64,000 bases of DNA from Firmicutes bacterium UBA6806 (GTDB lineage: Bacteria; Bacillota; Clostridia; Peptostreptococcales; Acidaminobacteraceae): NCBI GenBank assembly GCA_002452745.1, contig DKFC01000039.1:1-64000 (forward strand). Reading direction: 5' to 3'. A model generated the notes under the pieces. That model was not told where the DNA came from and searched no databases. It saw only the letters and a list, made by a program, of their open reading frames with translations. Positions within the stretch are counted from its first letter, which is position 1; each line of letters opens with the position of its first letter. The position numbers and the translations under genes were made by a program. Below, in pieces: positions 9,340 to 17,308 of the stretch.

Positions 9340-9816
9340 CTAATTATTAGAAAGATTCATGAGCTTTTCCAGTTTCTTTGGTCCAATCCCCTTCACTTTC
9401 ATCAAATCCTCTGGCGTTTTAAATACGCCATTGCTCTTTTGATACTCAATAATGGCTTCTGCTGTCTTTTCTCCAATGCCATTAAAATGCATCAATTCTT
9501 CTTTGGTGTAACTGCAAAATTCAGTAATTCCAATCCACTGCTTGGTTATTGGATCATAAAAATCCGCCTCTTCTGATTTCTCGCTAAGTGAATTTATCTC
9601 TGCTTCCTCTGGCGAAGTTTGTTGAGGTTCAAGCGACTTTTCCACTGGAAGAACAGATGAGTTTCTTTCAACATTAGCTACACCAATCGGTTGAACTTGT
9701 ACTACCTTATGTGGTAAAATAGAATCCTGTAGTGCACTTTTTAAAGTGTTTACTCTTCCGATGACTAAAATTAATATCAGTAATGATAGTCCAACTTTAC
9801 TTTTAATAGCGCTCAC
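9340..9816 (-). CDS. helix-hairpin-helix protein, ComEA-like
   Basis: The 158-residue protein has an N-terminal membrane segment (about residues 7-24), a low-complexity linker (about 40-90) and a C-terminal pair of helix-hairpin-helix motifs (about 100-158) with F-N-G-I-G-E-K-T-A-E-A-I and V-K-G-I-G-P-K-K-L-E-K-L. This layout matches ComEA, the membrane-anchored DNA receptor of transformation, although the domain is used in other DNA-binding proteins too. The start appears to be GTG at 9816, next to an AAGGAAG ribosome site with tight spacing. It is divergent from the carboxypeptidase gene. No comEC is seen nearby. Confidence 0.7.
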   Translation of the reverse strand: MSAIKSKVGLSLLILILVIGRVNTLKSALQDSILPHKVVQVQPIGVANVERNSSVLPVEKSLEPQQTSPEEAEINSLSEKSEEADFYDPITKQWIGITEFCSYTKEELMHFNGIGEKTAEAIIEYQKSNGVFKTPEDLMKVKGIGPKKLEKLMNLSNN

Positions 9817-9894
9817 CTTCCTTTATATGTTTTTAATTACATTATATACCATTTTCGAGGTGCTGTCTCAATAGATTCTACTTCTGGAGGAAAC

Positions 9895-11271
9895 ATGACT
9901 AAAAAATTTATTCTATTTTCAATATTGCTATCCATTGTTCTAATAAACCCGATCATTCTCTTTGCAGAGGACGACTACACAATTTCAGCCTCTGATTTAG
10001 TTGCTGAAAGCGCTATTCTCATAGATCAAGATACAGGTCAAATCCTATTTTCTAAAAATCCACATGTTCCTATGTATCCAGCAAGTACAACTAAAATTTT
10101 AACCGCCATCATCGTCCTTGAAGATATGGATTTAACTCAAGAGGTGACCATTACCAAAGATATGGAAGGGGTAGATGGCAGTGGTATTGCTTTGGAGGCA
10201 GGGGAAGTCTTGACAGTGGATCAACTGCTTCACGCCATGCTCATGGTCAGTGCAAACGATGCGGCTGAGGCACTTGCTAAGACACATTCAGGGACAATCG
10301 AGGCCTTTGCCCAAGTTATGAACGAACGCGCAGCAGCTATGGGAGCGCTGAATTCTAACTTCCAAAATCCTCATGGACTTCCCAATCCCGATCACCTGAC
10401 AACAGCCTATGATCTCTCTCTCATTGCAAAATATGCCATGACAAATGAAACTTTTAGGCAAATTGTCATGACCCCTAGATATGAAATTCCAGCAAATGCG
10501 GTAAAAGACGAAGCGCGAATTTTGAATCATTCGAATAAATTCATCCCAGGTGTTCCTGGCTCAAGTGATCGAATGGATTATCGAGGGGGCACGATTACAA
10601 AAGGCTATGATTTAATCACTGGAATCAAGAGTGGTTACACCACCAAGGCACTTCACTGTTTTGTCGGCGCCGCCGAATTGGATGGACGCCGTTTCATCTC
10701 TGTCATCATAAAATCGCAAGGTGTCAACATGTACTTGGACACCCGTAAACTACTTGATTATGGACTGTATGGCACGACGACATATGCCCTCTACGATGAA
10801 GGTGAAACCGTCACACAACGTGCTTTAGAAGATAAGCGAAACACCAATGTGATCCTAGTCACAAAGACGCCGCTGTCTGTGGACCTGCCAGCAAGCGAAT
10901 CCGTCACTGATTTAACCCGACAGGAAACCATAAGAGATGACATAACCCTCCCTGTGGAAAAGGGCGAAGTTCTTGGGAATCTCGCCTATTACAAAGGGGA
11001 AACACTCCTCTGTGAAACAGATTTGATTGCTGCTGATACCTATCTTGGAGAGGATTTACTCACCAAAGAAACAACTTTTTTTGACAAAGAAGGCAACTCC
11101 TTCTTCACGGTTAAAAACATGGCCTTTCTATCTCTTAAAGTCTTTTTAGCATTGATTTTATGGCGGACTGTTATGACAGTAATTCGTCTAGTCAAACTCA
11201 GAAATGCACGTGTAAAAGCACTTAAGGAAAGAAGACGCCAACTCGCTAAAAAAAGATCATTAAATTCTTAA
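9895..11271 (+). CDS. dacF: D-alanyl-D-alanine carboxypeptidase (PBP5/DacF family)
   Basis: This 458-residue low-molecular-weight penicillin-binding protein trims the terminal D-Ala from peptidoglycan pentapeptides. It has a signal peptide (about 1-24) and the three active-site motifs of the S11 family: S64-T-T-K67, the S-A-N triad and K-S-G in I-K-S-G-Y-T. The C-terminal beta domain (about 290-370) is followed by a membrane segment (about 405-425) and a very basic tail. Start ATG with CTGGAGG. The name dacF is by similarity to the family; dacA/dacB orthology is not excluded. It is followed by two terminators. Confidence 0.92.
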   Translation: MTKKFILFSILLSIVLINPIILFAEDDYTISASDLVAESAILIDQDTGQILFSKNPHVPMYPASTTKILTAIIVLEDMDLTQEVTITKDMEGVDGSGIALEAGEVLTVDQLLHAMLMVSANDAAEALAKTHSGTIEAFAQVMNERAAAMGALNSNFQNPHGLPNPDHLTTAYDLSLIAKYAMTNETFRQIVMTPRYEIPANAVKDEARILNHSNKFIPGVPGSSDRMDYRGGTITKGYDLITGIKSGYTTKALHCFVGAAELDGRRFISVIIKSQGVNMYLDTRKLLDYGLYGTTTYALYDEGETVTQRALEDKRNTNVILVTKTPLSVDLPASESVTDLTRQETIRDDITLPVEKGEVLGNLAYYKGETLLCETDLIAADTYLGEDLLTKETTFFDKEGNSFFTVKNMAFLSLKVFLALILWRTVMTVIRLVKLRNARVKALKERRRQLAKKRSLNS

Positions 11272-11276
11272 AATAC

Positions 11277-11322
11277 AAAAGAGATGACCTCCCTTAACTG
11301 CCGGGAATCATCTCTTTTTTTT
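11277..11322. terminator. terminator after dacF
   Basis: AAAAGAGATGA pairs with TCATCTCTTTT around an inner TCCC/GGGA stem; a run of eight T follows on the plus strand. It lies 5 bases after the dacF stop and can also work for the minus strand. Confidence 0.85.
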
Positions 11323-11337
11323 GCTAACACAATAGCG

Positions 11338-11362
11338 GAGGCTCAATATGAGGCCTCTTTTT
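11338..11362 (+). terminator. second, short plus-strand terminator between dacF and ridA
   Basis: GAGGC (11338-11342) pairs with GCCTC (11353-11357) followed by TTTTT. It lies between the convergent genes dacF and ridA. Confidence 0.5.
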
Positions 11363-11366
11363 CTAA

Positions 11367-11747
11367 CTAGCCAACGTATGCAATCATTTCGATTTCAACA
11401 TCAGCACCAAGTGGTAATTTCGCAACTTCAAAAGCCGCTCTTGCTGGTTTATGATCTACAAAATATTCTGAATAAACTGAGTTCATATCTGCGAATTGAG
11501 CGATATCATCTAAGTAAACCGTTACTTTAACAACATCGTTAAAAGACGCGCCTGCTTCTTCTAAAATAGCTTTTGCATTTTCAAGAGATTGTTTTGTTGC
11601 TTTCTTAATGTCGTCTTTAATCAAAACGCCTTCACCTGGAATTAAAGGAAGTTGACCTGATACATAGATAAATCCACCTGCTTTAATAGCTTGTGAATAT
11701 GGCCCTACTGCTGCCGGTGCTTTTTCTGTTGCGATTGTCTTTAACAT
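11367..11747 (-). CDS. ridA: RidA family reactive enamine/imine deaminase
   Basis: RidA hydrolyses reactive 2-aminoacrylate and related enamines formed by PLP enzymes, protecting the cell. The 126-residue length is typical, and the family motifs are present: G-P-Y-S-Q-A near residue 15-20, the S-G-Q-L-P segment, the Asn-Ala-K-A-I-L helix and the catalytic Arg in K-P-A-R-A-A-F near residue 105. It has a strong ribosome site (AGGAGG). It lies 9 bases downstream of the YheO-type regulator gene and is probably co-transcribed with it. Confidence 0.95.
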   Translation of the reverse strand: MLKTIATEKAPAAVGPYSQAIKAGGFIYVSGQLPLIPGEGVLIKDDIKKATKQSLENAKAILEEAGASFNDVVKVTVYLDDIAQFADMNSVYSEYFVDHKPARAAFEVAKLPLGADVEIEMIAYVG

Positions 11748-11756
11748 AATGACCTC

Positions 11757-12389
11757 CTATTTAGTCTCTCGAATACCATCGAGATAATTATAAATTGTAT
11801 ATCTAGATACTTGCAAAGCATTTGCAACATAATCAATTGCGCCTTTAATTAAAAACACGCCTTTTTCTTCAAGATCCTTTACGATGCTCACCTTTTCATC
11901 TTTTGTAAGGTAAATCACAGGACGTCCAAATTTGTGAATTGTATTTTCCACAATGTCATAGAGGACGTCATTAATTTTATTGACCTCTCCAATGACTTCA
12001 ACTTCTTTTTCATCGACTTTACAAAGCTCGTTCATGATATTTCTAGCACTGAGCATGTCTGTAATATCAAAGTTGATGCACATGCAGCCGATAATTTCCT
12101 GATTTAAATCCCGTATGAATGTCGTTGTAGATTTGAGTTCTCTACCTAGAGTGCTCTTTCCAGTATAGTTATAGACATCGTGTCCCTCTTGATGCTTGTT
12201 GATTTTCTTGAGAATAGAGTCCGTCATTTTTGTTTCAATATTTCTGCCAGTAACATGTCCATTAAAAATTGCTACAATTGAATTTTCCAAATTGCTAAAA
12301 TCGTGAACAACCACTTCACAGTTTGACCCGAAGGTCTCCGCAACACCCTTTGCAACTGGTATAAAATTTTCCAATATAGGATGAATCAT
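11757..12389 (-). CDS. YheO-family PAS/HTH transcriptional regulator
   Basis: The 210-residue protein has an N-terminal YheO-like PAS domain (about residues 3-115) and a C-terminal HTH_22 domain (about 145-208) with V-S-R-Y-T-I-Y-N-Y-L-D in the recognition helix. Related regulators (DauR type) control D-amino-acid or amino-acid catabolic genes. The frame is open further upstream into rsfS, but the ATG at 12389 is preceded by GGGAGGT and begins the conserved domain, so it is taken as start. The gene sits between rsfS and ridA with gaps of about 10 bases, which suggests control of, or co-expression with, enamine detoxification. Confidence 0.85.
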   Translation of the reverse strand: MIHPILENFIPVAKGVAETFGSNCEVVVHDFSNLENSIVAIFNGHVTGRNIETKMTDSILKKINKHQEGHDVYNYTGKSTLGRELKSTTTFIRDLNQEIIGCMCINFDITDMLSARNIMNELCKVDEKEVEVIGEVNKINDVLYDIVENTIHKFGRPVIYLTKDEKVSIVKDLEEKGVFLIKGAIDYVANALQVSRYTIYNYLDGIRETK

Positions 12390-12399
12390 CTTTACCTCC

Positions 12400-12732
12400 C
12401 TACAGTTCGATGCGCTTTGCATCATTCCAAATTCTTTCGAGATCATAATACTCTCGGAGATCCTTATTGAAAATATGAACCACCACATCGCTGTAGTCCA
12501 TTAAGACCCATTCTCCCAAGCGCTTTCCCTCTTTATGCTTTGGATGGATATGTTCTTTCGCCAGTTCCTCTTCAATGTAATCACTAAGGGCGACAATATG
12601 CCTTGAAGAAGTCCCTGTTGCCACCACAAAATAATCTGCTATGGTGGTAACTTCTTTGAGAGATAATGTCACAATATCCTGAGCTTTTTTATCTTCCAAT
12701 AATTCATGAATTCTCTTTATCAATTTTTCCAT
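12400..12732 (-). CDS. rsfS: ribosome silencing factor RsfS
   Basis: RsfS (Iojap/YbeB family) binds ribosomal protein L14 and blocks joining of the subunits when nutrients run low. The 110-residue length and motifs A-D-Y-F-V-V-A-T-G-x-S and the W-V-L-M-D-Y-x-D-V-V-V-H-I-F segment are diagnostic. It follows yqeK in the usual Firmicutes order nadD-yqeK-rsfS, but the LytR-CpsA-Psr gene often found between yqeK and rsfS in clostridia is absent. The ribosome site TTAGGAG precedes the ATG. Confidence 0.95.
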   Translation of the reverse strand: MEKLIKRIHELLEDKKAQDIVTLSLKEVTTIADYFVVATGTSSRHIVALSDYIEEELAKEHIHPKHKEGKRLGEWVLMDYSDVVVHIFNKDLREYYDLERIWNDAKRIEL

Positions 12733-12824
12733 TCTACACTCCTAAGATATGAATATCCTAAACGAAATATGTCATTTATGCAATAGTTATTAGGATAAAT
12801 TTAAGTAATTTTGCAATTAAATCA

Positions 12825-13442
12825 TCAAATTTTAAAATTTTTTGATACTTTTGGGGTTGTTTTCTCTATTTTTGTCTTTATTTCATCAATCATTTCAGGT
12901 GTATTATGATGAATCTTTAAATTCTCATTTTTTAAGTAAGTTGTACTCATTTCGTAAAATTTTAAAATAGCTTCATCCAAGTTCACATGGACAAGCTGTC
13001 TTAAGTCTTCGACACCATCAAAGTTTCTTGACGATTCAACAACATCTGCCATGTAGATAATTTTAGAAAGCGTCCCCATTCCCTTCTTGCCATAGGTATG
13101 CCAGCGAACTGCGTCCAGAATCTCCTCATCGTGACACCCAAACATCTCCGACAAGACAATAGCGCCTATTTCTCCATGAGCTAGATTGGGCTTTTCCTTG
13201 AAGGCCTCATCAGGTTCTATGGTATAGGACGCTATATATCGCCTTGATTCTTCATCAGACATTTCTTTGGCCATATCGTGAGCCAGTGCCGCATAAACGG
13301 CCTTCCCCTCATCTACGCCATATTGCTTTGAAAGCGTTTTTGCAACTTTCGCAACATTTATGCAATGCGTGTATCTCTTTTTTGAAAGTTCTTTTTTTAA
13401 GTACTGCTTCAACTCATATATTTTATCTTTCATCTTATCCAT
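12825..13442 (-). CDS. yqeK: HD-domain hydrolase YqeK (Ap4A hydrolase family)
   Basis: The 205-residue HD-domain protein carries the metal-binding histidines and the H-D pair in A-A-L-A-H-D-M-A-K. Members of the YqeK family hydrolyse diadenosine tetraphosphate symmetrically. The ATG at 13442 overlaps the stop of nadD, implying translational coupling; a second ATG at 13433 is equally possible. The frame upstream of these positions overlaps nadD and is not part of the gene. Confidence 0.92.
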   Translation of the reverse strand: MDKMKDKIYELKQYLKKELSKKRYTHCINVAKVAKTLSKQYGVDEGKAVYAALAHDMAKEMSDEESRRYIASYTIEPDEAFKEKPNLAHGEIGAIVLSEMFGCHDEEILDAVRWHTYGKKGMGTLSKIIYMADVVESSRNFDGVEDLRQLVHVNLDEAILKFYEMSTTYLKNENLKIHHNTPEMIDEIKTKIEKTTPKVSKNFKI

Positions 13443-14061
13443 CTGTATTCTTGTAAAGCCCTTCCTTATAAATATAGTGCTCAACTGTTTCTGGCAGGAG
13501 ATATTTAATGCTCTTTCCCTCTCCAACCCTCAAGCGTATATCCGTTGAACTAATCGCAAGGGCAGGTACAGAGCACAGCTCAATATGTGCTCCCAAATCA
13601 TTTGAAAGCTCTCCAATCTTTTCAGCTAAAAGCACTTCATCAATCCCCGGTCTTGTTGCACCAATGAATTTGACGTATTTGACGAGTTCCCTATAGTTCT
13701 TCCACGTATCTAAAAGAATAATAGCGTCAGCTCCAGTTATGAAATAGAGCTCATCTTCAGGTGACATTTTTTCCTTTAGAGCTTTTATGGTATCAATTGT
13801 ATAAGTGACATCATCGCGTTTAATCTCTATATCAGACACCGTAAAATTGAGATTTGATGCTGTTGCAAGTAGAGTCATCATATACCGATGCATCTTGACA
13901 GCCTTATGATTAGCTGATTTATGCGGTGGATTTCCAGCCGGAATAAAAAGAATTTGATCTAATTCAAAACTGGTTCTAATTTGCTCAGCCAACATTAGAT
14001 GCCCATAATGAATCGGATCAAAAGTCCCCCCCATGATTCCAATTTTCCTATTAAAATTCAT
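13435..14061 (-). CDS. nadD: nicotinate-nucleotide adenylyltransferase
   Basis: NadD adenylates nicotinate mononucleotide to deamido-NAD in NAD synthesis. The 208-residue length is normal. The nucleotidyltransferase motif G-G-T-F-D-P-I-H-x-G-H is at residues 11-21 and the C-terminal I-S-S-T-D-I-R-x-R motif is present. It overlaps yqeK in the common nadD-yqeK-rsfS order. A terminator lies between it and the upstream yhbY gene, so the operon probably has its own promoter in 14062-14170. Confidence 0.96.
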   Translation of the reverse strand: MNFNRKIGIMGGTFDPIHYGHLMLAEQIRTSFELDQILFIPAGNPPHKSANHKAVKMHRYMMTLLATASNLNFTVSDIEIKRDDVTYTIDTIKALKEKMSPEDELYFITGADAIILLDTWKNYRELVKYVKFIGATRPGIDEVLLAEKIGELSNDLGAHIELCSVPALAISSTDIRLRVGEGKSIKYLLPETVEHYIYKEGLYKNTDG

Positions 14062-14170
14062 ATTAGCCTCTTACTCTCGAAAGCTCATTAAAAGCCCCTG
14101 CCCTCAAGATGATTTATATTCTCATTACATCATAACATATGTGTCTATCAAAAATCTATAATTGTACTAT

Positions 14171-14200
14171 TTAAAAAACTGCCAATATCTCTATTGACAG
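14171..14200 (-). terminator. terminator downstream of yhbY
   Basis: On the minus strand CUGUCAAU pairs with AUUGGCAG (one G-U) around a 6-base loop and is followed by TTTTTTAA. It closes the obg-yhbY transcript. Confidence 0.75.
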
Positions 14201-14236
14201 TCTCTGGATTACAGTATTTAGCTTAGCACTAGCGTA

Positions 14237-14680
14237 CTAAGACTGCTTTTGGGATTCATCACGTTTGGTTTTCGATCTTCTGCCGTGTAATGGCTTTGAT
14301 GCACGTCCACCTTTTTTAGTAATTCTCTCCTTCAAGTTTTTTTTCTGTTGTTTTTTTAATCGGTTAATTCTAACCCGTGTATTATCAGCTCCGGGAATCT
14401 CTACTTCTGGATTTTCACGAGACTGTCTGTAAATTGTGAATTTATTGCCAATCGCTTGAACAAATTCAGCATCAAGTGCTTCAGCAACTTCTGATGCTGC
14501 TTTAGTCGCATCTTCCATGCTGTTATCAAGGACATTTACCTTGACGATTTCGTGATGTTCCAACAATTGATCCATCTGAGCGATAAAGCTCTCTGTGATG
14601 CCATCCTTGCCCAATTGAGCCATTGGCTTCAATTTATTTGCCATTCCTTTTAGATAACTTCTTTGTTTGCCTGTTAACAT
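14237..14680 (-). CDS. yhbY: YhbY-family CRM-domain RNA-binding protein
   Basis: The 147-residue protein begins with the CRS1/YhbY (CRM) domain (about residues 1-95), with L-T-G-K-Q-R-x-x-L-K-G-x-A at the start and the G-K-D-G-I-T loop; these proteins bind pre-50S ribosomes. The last 50 residues are a strongly basic, repetitive tail (K/R rich) that is longer than in E. coli YhbY. It lies 9 bases downstream of obg, in a ribosome-assembly context. Confidence 0.92.
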   Translation of the reverse strand: MLTGKQRSYLKGMANKLKPMAQLGKDGITESFIAQMDQLLEHHEIVKVNVLDNSMEDATKAASEVAEALDAEFVQAIGNKFTIYRQSRENPEVEIPGADNTRVRINRLKKQQKKNLKERITKKGGRASKPLHGRRSKTKRDESQKQS

Positions 14681-14689
14681 ATCTTTCTC

Positions 14690-15967
14690 CTAATCGTAGA
14701 ATTCGAATTCTAAATCAAATATTCTGACGGTATCGCCGTCCTCTACACCCATCTCTCTCAAATGGTCAAATACGCCCTTGTTTTTGAGGACATTTTGGAA
14801 TCGTCTCAGCGATTCTATATCTGTGAGATTTGTCGAGAACAGCAATCTCTCAATATAATCGCCCTCTACACAGTAAACATCATCATCCTTAAAGTACTTG
14901 ACTTCATTTTCATTGGTTAAATCTATCTCTTCGACGAAGTAATCCTCTTCATCAATTAGTGGCGTATCTTCTATACTGTCAAGAAGCTCTGTCACATAAT
15001 TTAAAAGGGGATCAATTCCGGTTCCAGTTGCCGCAGAAATAGGGAACACTTGATAGCCATCAGCCTCAATTTTTTCGGTGAACACCTTTAATGCTTCATC
15101 GTCAAAGAGCAAGTCAGTTTTATTGGCTGCAACCACTTGTTTTCTGGTAGCCAGTCTCTCATTGTATCCAAATACTTCATTATTAATTGTACAGAAGTCC
15201 TCGTATGGATCACGTCCTTCGATTCCTGAGACATCCACCACATGAATCAATACTTTGGTTCTCTCAACATGCCTTAAAAATTCAAGCCCTAAGCCAATGC
15301 CCTCTTTTGCCCCTTCAATCAATCCGGGAATATCTGCAATGACAAAGCTCTTGCCCTTTATCGCCTCAACAACGCCTAAATTAGGCTGTAGCGTCGTAAA
15401 GTGATAGTTGGCAATTTTGGGAGTAGCTTTAGTTGTGGCAGCTAAAAAAGTGGACTTTCCAACATTTGGGTATCCCAAAAGACCTACATCAGCTAACATT
15501 TTAAGTTCTAAAGTGATATTGCGCTCACTTCCACTACGGCCTTTTTCTGAAAAATTTGGTGCTTGCCTAGTGGACGTTGTAAAATGAGTATTACCCCTTC
15601 CACCTCTACCACCTGTTGCCAAAATCGCCTTTTGACCTTTTTCTTTCATGTCCACAATGACTTTGCCAGTATCTGCATCTCTTATAATCGTCCCTTGGGG
15701 TACTTTTATAATCAGATTTTCTGCATCTTTTCCCGTCATTTTTTTCTTGCCGCCGTCTTCGCCATTAAGACATACATACTTATGCTTATATCTAAAGTCC
15801 ATTAGGGTACGCATACCGTCATCCACAACTGCTACTACATTGCCGCCTCTGCCGCCATCTCCGCCGTCTGGCCCGCCATCCGGCACGTACTTTTCCCGTC
15901 TGAAACTCACTTTGCCGTTTCCGCCGTCACCAGCTTTTATATAAATCTTTGCAACATCTACAAACAT
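14690..15967 (-). CDS. obgE: GTPase Obg/CgtA
   Basis: Obg is an essential GTPase in 50S ribosome assembly and stress signalling. The 425-residue protein shows the glycine-rich Obg fold (about 1-158, with G-G-D-G-G-x-G repeats), the GTPase domain (about 160-330; G1 in G-Y-P-N-V-G-K-S-T, G3 D-I-P-G-L, G4 N-K-T-D) and a C-terminal OCT domain (about 345-425). GAGAGG precedes the ATG. It follows rpmA, separated by a terminator and its own promoter. Confidence 0.98.
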   Translation of the reverse strand: MFVDVAKIYIKAGDGGNGKVSFRREKYVPDGGPDGGDGGRGGNVVAVVDDGMRTLMDFRYKHKYVCLNGEDGGKKKMTGKDAENLIIKVPQGTIIRDADTGKVIVDMKEKGQKAILATGGRGGRGNTHFTTSTRQAPNFSEKGRSGSERNITLELKMLADVGLLGYPNVGKSTFLAATTKATPKIANYHFTTLQPNLGVVEAIKGKSFVIADIPGLIEGAKEGIGLGLEFLRHVERTKVLIHVVDVSGIEGRDPYEDFCTINNEVFGYNERLATRKQVVAANKTDLLFDDEALKVFTEKIEADGYQVFPISAATGTGIDPLLNYVTELLDSIEDTPLIDEEDYFVEEIDLTNENEVKYFKDDDVYCVEGDYIERLLFSTNLTDIESLRRFQNVLKNKGVFDHLREMGVEDGDTVRIFDLEFEFYD

Positions 15968-16066
15968 TTTACACCTCTCTTGTCTCTATCTGTAAACTGA
16001 CAGATATCCATGAGTTATTCCGAAATATTCACGGCTTGACATAACACGTCATGAATATACGGTTCT

Positions 16067-16096
16067 ATTATACCAAATCTGTCCGAATACACACAA
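16067..16096 (-). promoter_or_regulatory. probable promoter of obg
   Basis: On the minus strand TTGTGT (16091-16096) and TATAAT (16067-16072) are 18 bases apart, about 100 bases upstream of the obg start. Confidence 0.5.
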
Positions 16097-16100
16097 AAAC

Positions 16101-16123
16101 ATTAATCCAAGGATTGGATTAAT
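16101..16123. repeat. 10-bp perfect inverted repeat upstream of the obg promoter
   Basis: ATTAATCCAA, GGA, TTGGATTAAT form a perfect inverted repeat directly upstream of the obg -35 element. It has no T-run, so it is more like an operator than a terminator. Confidence 0.5.
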
Positions 16124-16159
16124 GAAAGGGAAAACTCATGGTATAATTTTAACGCTATT

Positions 16160-16191
16160 TAAAAATGCCCATCATTACTGATGGACATTTT
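16160..16191 (-). terminator. terminator downstream of rpmA
   Basis: On the minus strand AAAATGTCCATCA pairs with TGATGGGCATTTT (one G-U) around a GTAA loop, followed by TAAATAG. It sits just after the rpmA stop. Confidence 0.8.
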
Positions 16192-16194
16192 AGA

Positions 16195-16476
16195 CTACGC
16201 TTCGTAAACGCTTACTTGCTTTTTATCTCTACCTTTTCTTTCGAACTTAACAACACCATTTACTTTTGCGAATAATGTATCATCTCCGCCGATGCCTACG
16301 TTAGTTCCTGGGTGAATTTTTGTGCCTCTTTGTCTAACCAAGATGCTTCCAGCATTTACTTTCTGTCCGTCAGCTCTTTTAACGCCGAGTCTCTTTGCTT
16401 GAGAATCACGACCATTCTTTGAAGAACCAACACCTTTTTTACTTGCGAATAACTGTAAATTAAAAGTTCTTAACAT
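16195..16476 (-). CDS. rpmA: 50S ribosomal protein L27, with cleavable N-terminus
   Basis: L27 is a 50S protein near the peptidyl-transferase centre. The 93-residue product starts with M-L-R-T-F-N-L-Q-L-F-A-S-K-K-G, the Firmicutes-type N-terminal extension that fits the F-x-L-Q-x-F-A processing signal, with cleavage expected before S-K-K-G. The protease that performs this cut, Prp, is encoded immediately upstream and overlaps by 17 bases. The frame extends further upstream, but this start matches the processing signal. Confidence 0.97.
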   Translation of the reverse strand: MLRTFNLQLFASKKGVGSSKNGRDSQAKRLGVKRADGQKVNAGSILVRQRGTKIHPGTNVGIGGDDTLFAKVNGVVKFERKGRDKKQVSVYEA

Positions 16477-16810
16477 GTCCCTGCACCTCCTTAATTCTAA
16501 GTTTAACATACTCAGGGTACGTTGCTTCTATACCTTCCACGCCAACGACAAACATTTTGAACATGATATCCACTTCATCCGATTGGCATTTTTCTTTAAG
16601 ACTGAACTTCAAATAACCCTCTTTAATCTCCAGACCCATCTGTTCTTCAGGTACATTTCCAACTTCCTCCACAGAATTGCACAGTGTTTGAGCCAGCGTC
16701 GAAACCGCTGCACAAACTAAGTCTTTTCCATATTCATCAGAATTGGCGTGCCCTGTAACTTTTAGGCCACAAAAGTGATTATTTGATTTGTCAATATCAA
16801 CCTTTATCAT
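16460..16810 (-). CDS. prp: ribosomal-processing cysteine protease Prp
   Basis: Prp removes the N-terminal extension of L27 in Firmicutes. The 116-residue protein has the expected catalytic dyad: His21 in T-G-H-A and Cys33 in D-L-V-C-A-A-V-S. It is placed between rplU and rpmA as in other Firmicutes, 5 bases after rplU and overlapping rpmA, so all three are one transcript. Confidence 0.95.
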   Translation of the reverse strand: MIKVDIDKSNNHFCGLKVTGHANSDEYGKDLVCAAVSTLAQTLCNSVEEVGNVPEEQMGLEIKEGYLKFSLKEKCQSDEVDIMFKMFVVGVEGIEATYPEYVKLRIKEVQGHVKNF

Positions 16811-16815
16811 TTTAA

Positions 16816-17124
16816 CTATAAAGTGATGCTGTCGATTTTAACTTTTGTGTATGGCTGTCTGTGTCCTTGTTTTTTTCTGTAATCTTTTTTGTTTTTGTAT
16901 TTGAAAATGATTACTTTAGGACCTTTGCCATTTTTCACAACTGTTGCAGACACTTTGGCAGAAGCAACAGCTTGGCCAAACTCTAAGCCATTGTCGCCAG
17001 AAACTGCTAAGATTTGGTCAAACACAAATGTTTCACCTTCGCTAGCATTTAACTTTTCAACAAAGATCTCATCGCCTTGTTGAACTTTGTATTGTTTACC
17101 ACCAGTTTGAATAATTGCGTACAT
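16816..17124 (-). CDS. rplU: 50S ribosomal protein L21
   Basis: This 102-residue protein matches bacterial L21 over its whole length, with Y-A-I-I-x-T-G-G-K-Q-Y-K-V at the start and K-K-D-Y-R-K-K-Q-G-H-R-Q-x-Y-T-K-V near the end. It leads the rplU-prp-rpmA operon. GAGGAGGTG is a near-perfect ribosome site, and a structured 5' leader and strong promoter lie upstream. Confidence 0.98.
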   Translation of the reverse strand: MYAIIQTGGKQYKVQQGDEIFVEKLNASEGETFVFDQILAVSGDNGLEFGQAVASAKVSATVVKNGKGPKVIIFKYKNKKDYRKKQGHRQPYTKVKIDSITL

Positions 17125-17198
17125 ATCGCACCTCCTCTATCCTTTCTCGCCAAAACCAGGTACACTAAAGTGTTTATAACCCGTTTCATGCGGCTACC
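17125..17198 (-). ncRNA. L21 leader-like 5' UTR of rplU
   Basis: The 74-base leader of rplU on the minus strand contains GGGTAGCCGC, ACGGGTTATAA, a small ACAC-TTTA-GTGT hairpin and ACCTGGTTTTGGCGAGAAAGG spread along it, which resemble the Firmicutes L21 leader family of r-protein leaders. The assignment is from memory of the motif and needs a covariance-model check. Confidence 0.6.
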
Positions 17199-17204
17199 CG
17201 AATA

Positions 17205-17233
17205 ATGTTATCACACTGTTCACTAGATGTCAA
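17205..17233 (-). promoter_or_regulatory. strong sigma-A promoter of rplU-prp-rpmA
   Basis: On the minus strand TTGACA (17228-17233) and TAACAT (17205-17210) have a 17-base spacer, giving a start about 75 bases upstream of rplU. Confidence 0.8.
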
Positions 17234-17308
17234 TAAAAAACTGAGTTTTAGCCCTTATCATTCATTTTATCGAAATTCGTTTTCCAGTTAACTACATATC
17301 TTATGGCT

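Noticed and set aside
12390..12488. N-terminal extension of the YheO-type regulator into rsfS
   Set aside because: It overlaps rsfS and lacks a ribosome site; the ATG at 12389 has GGGAGG.
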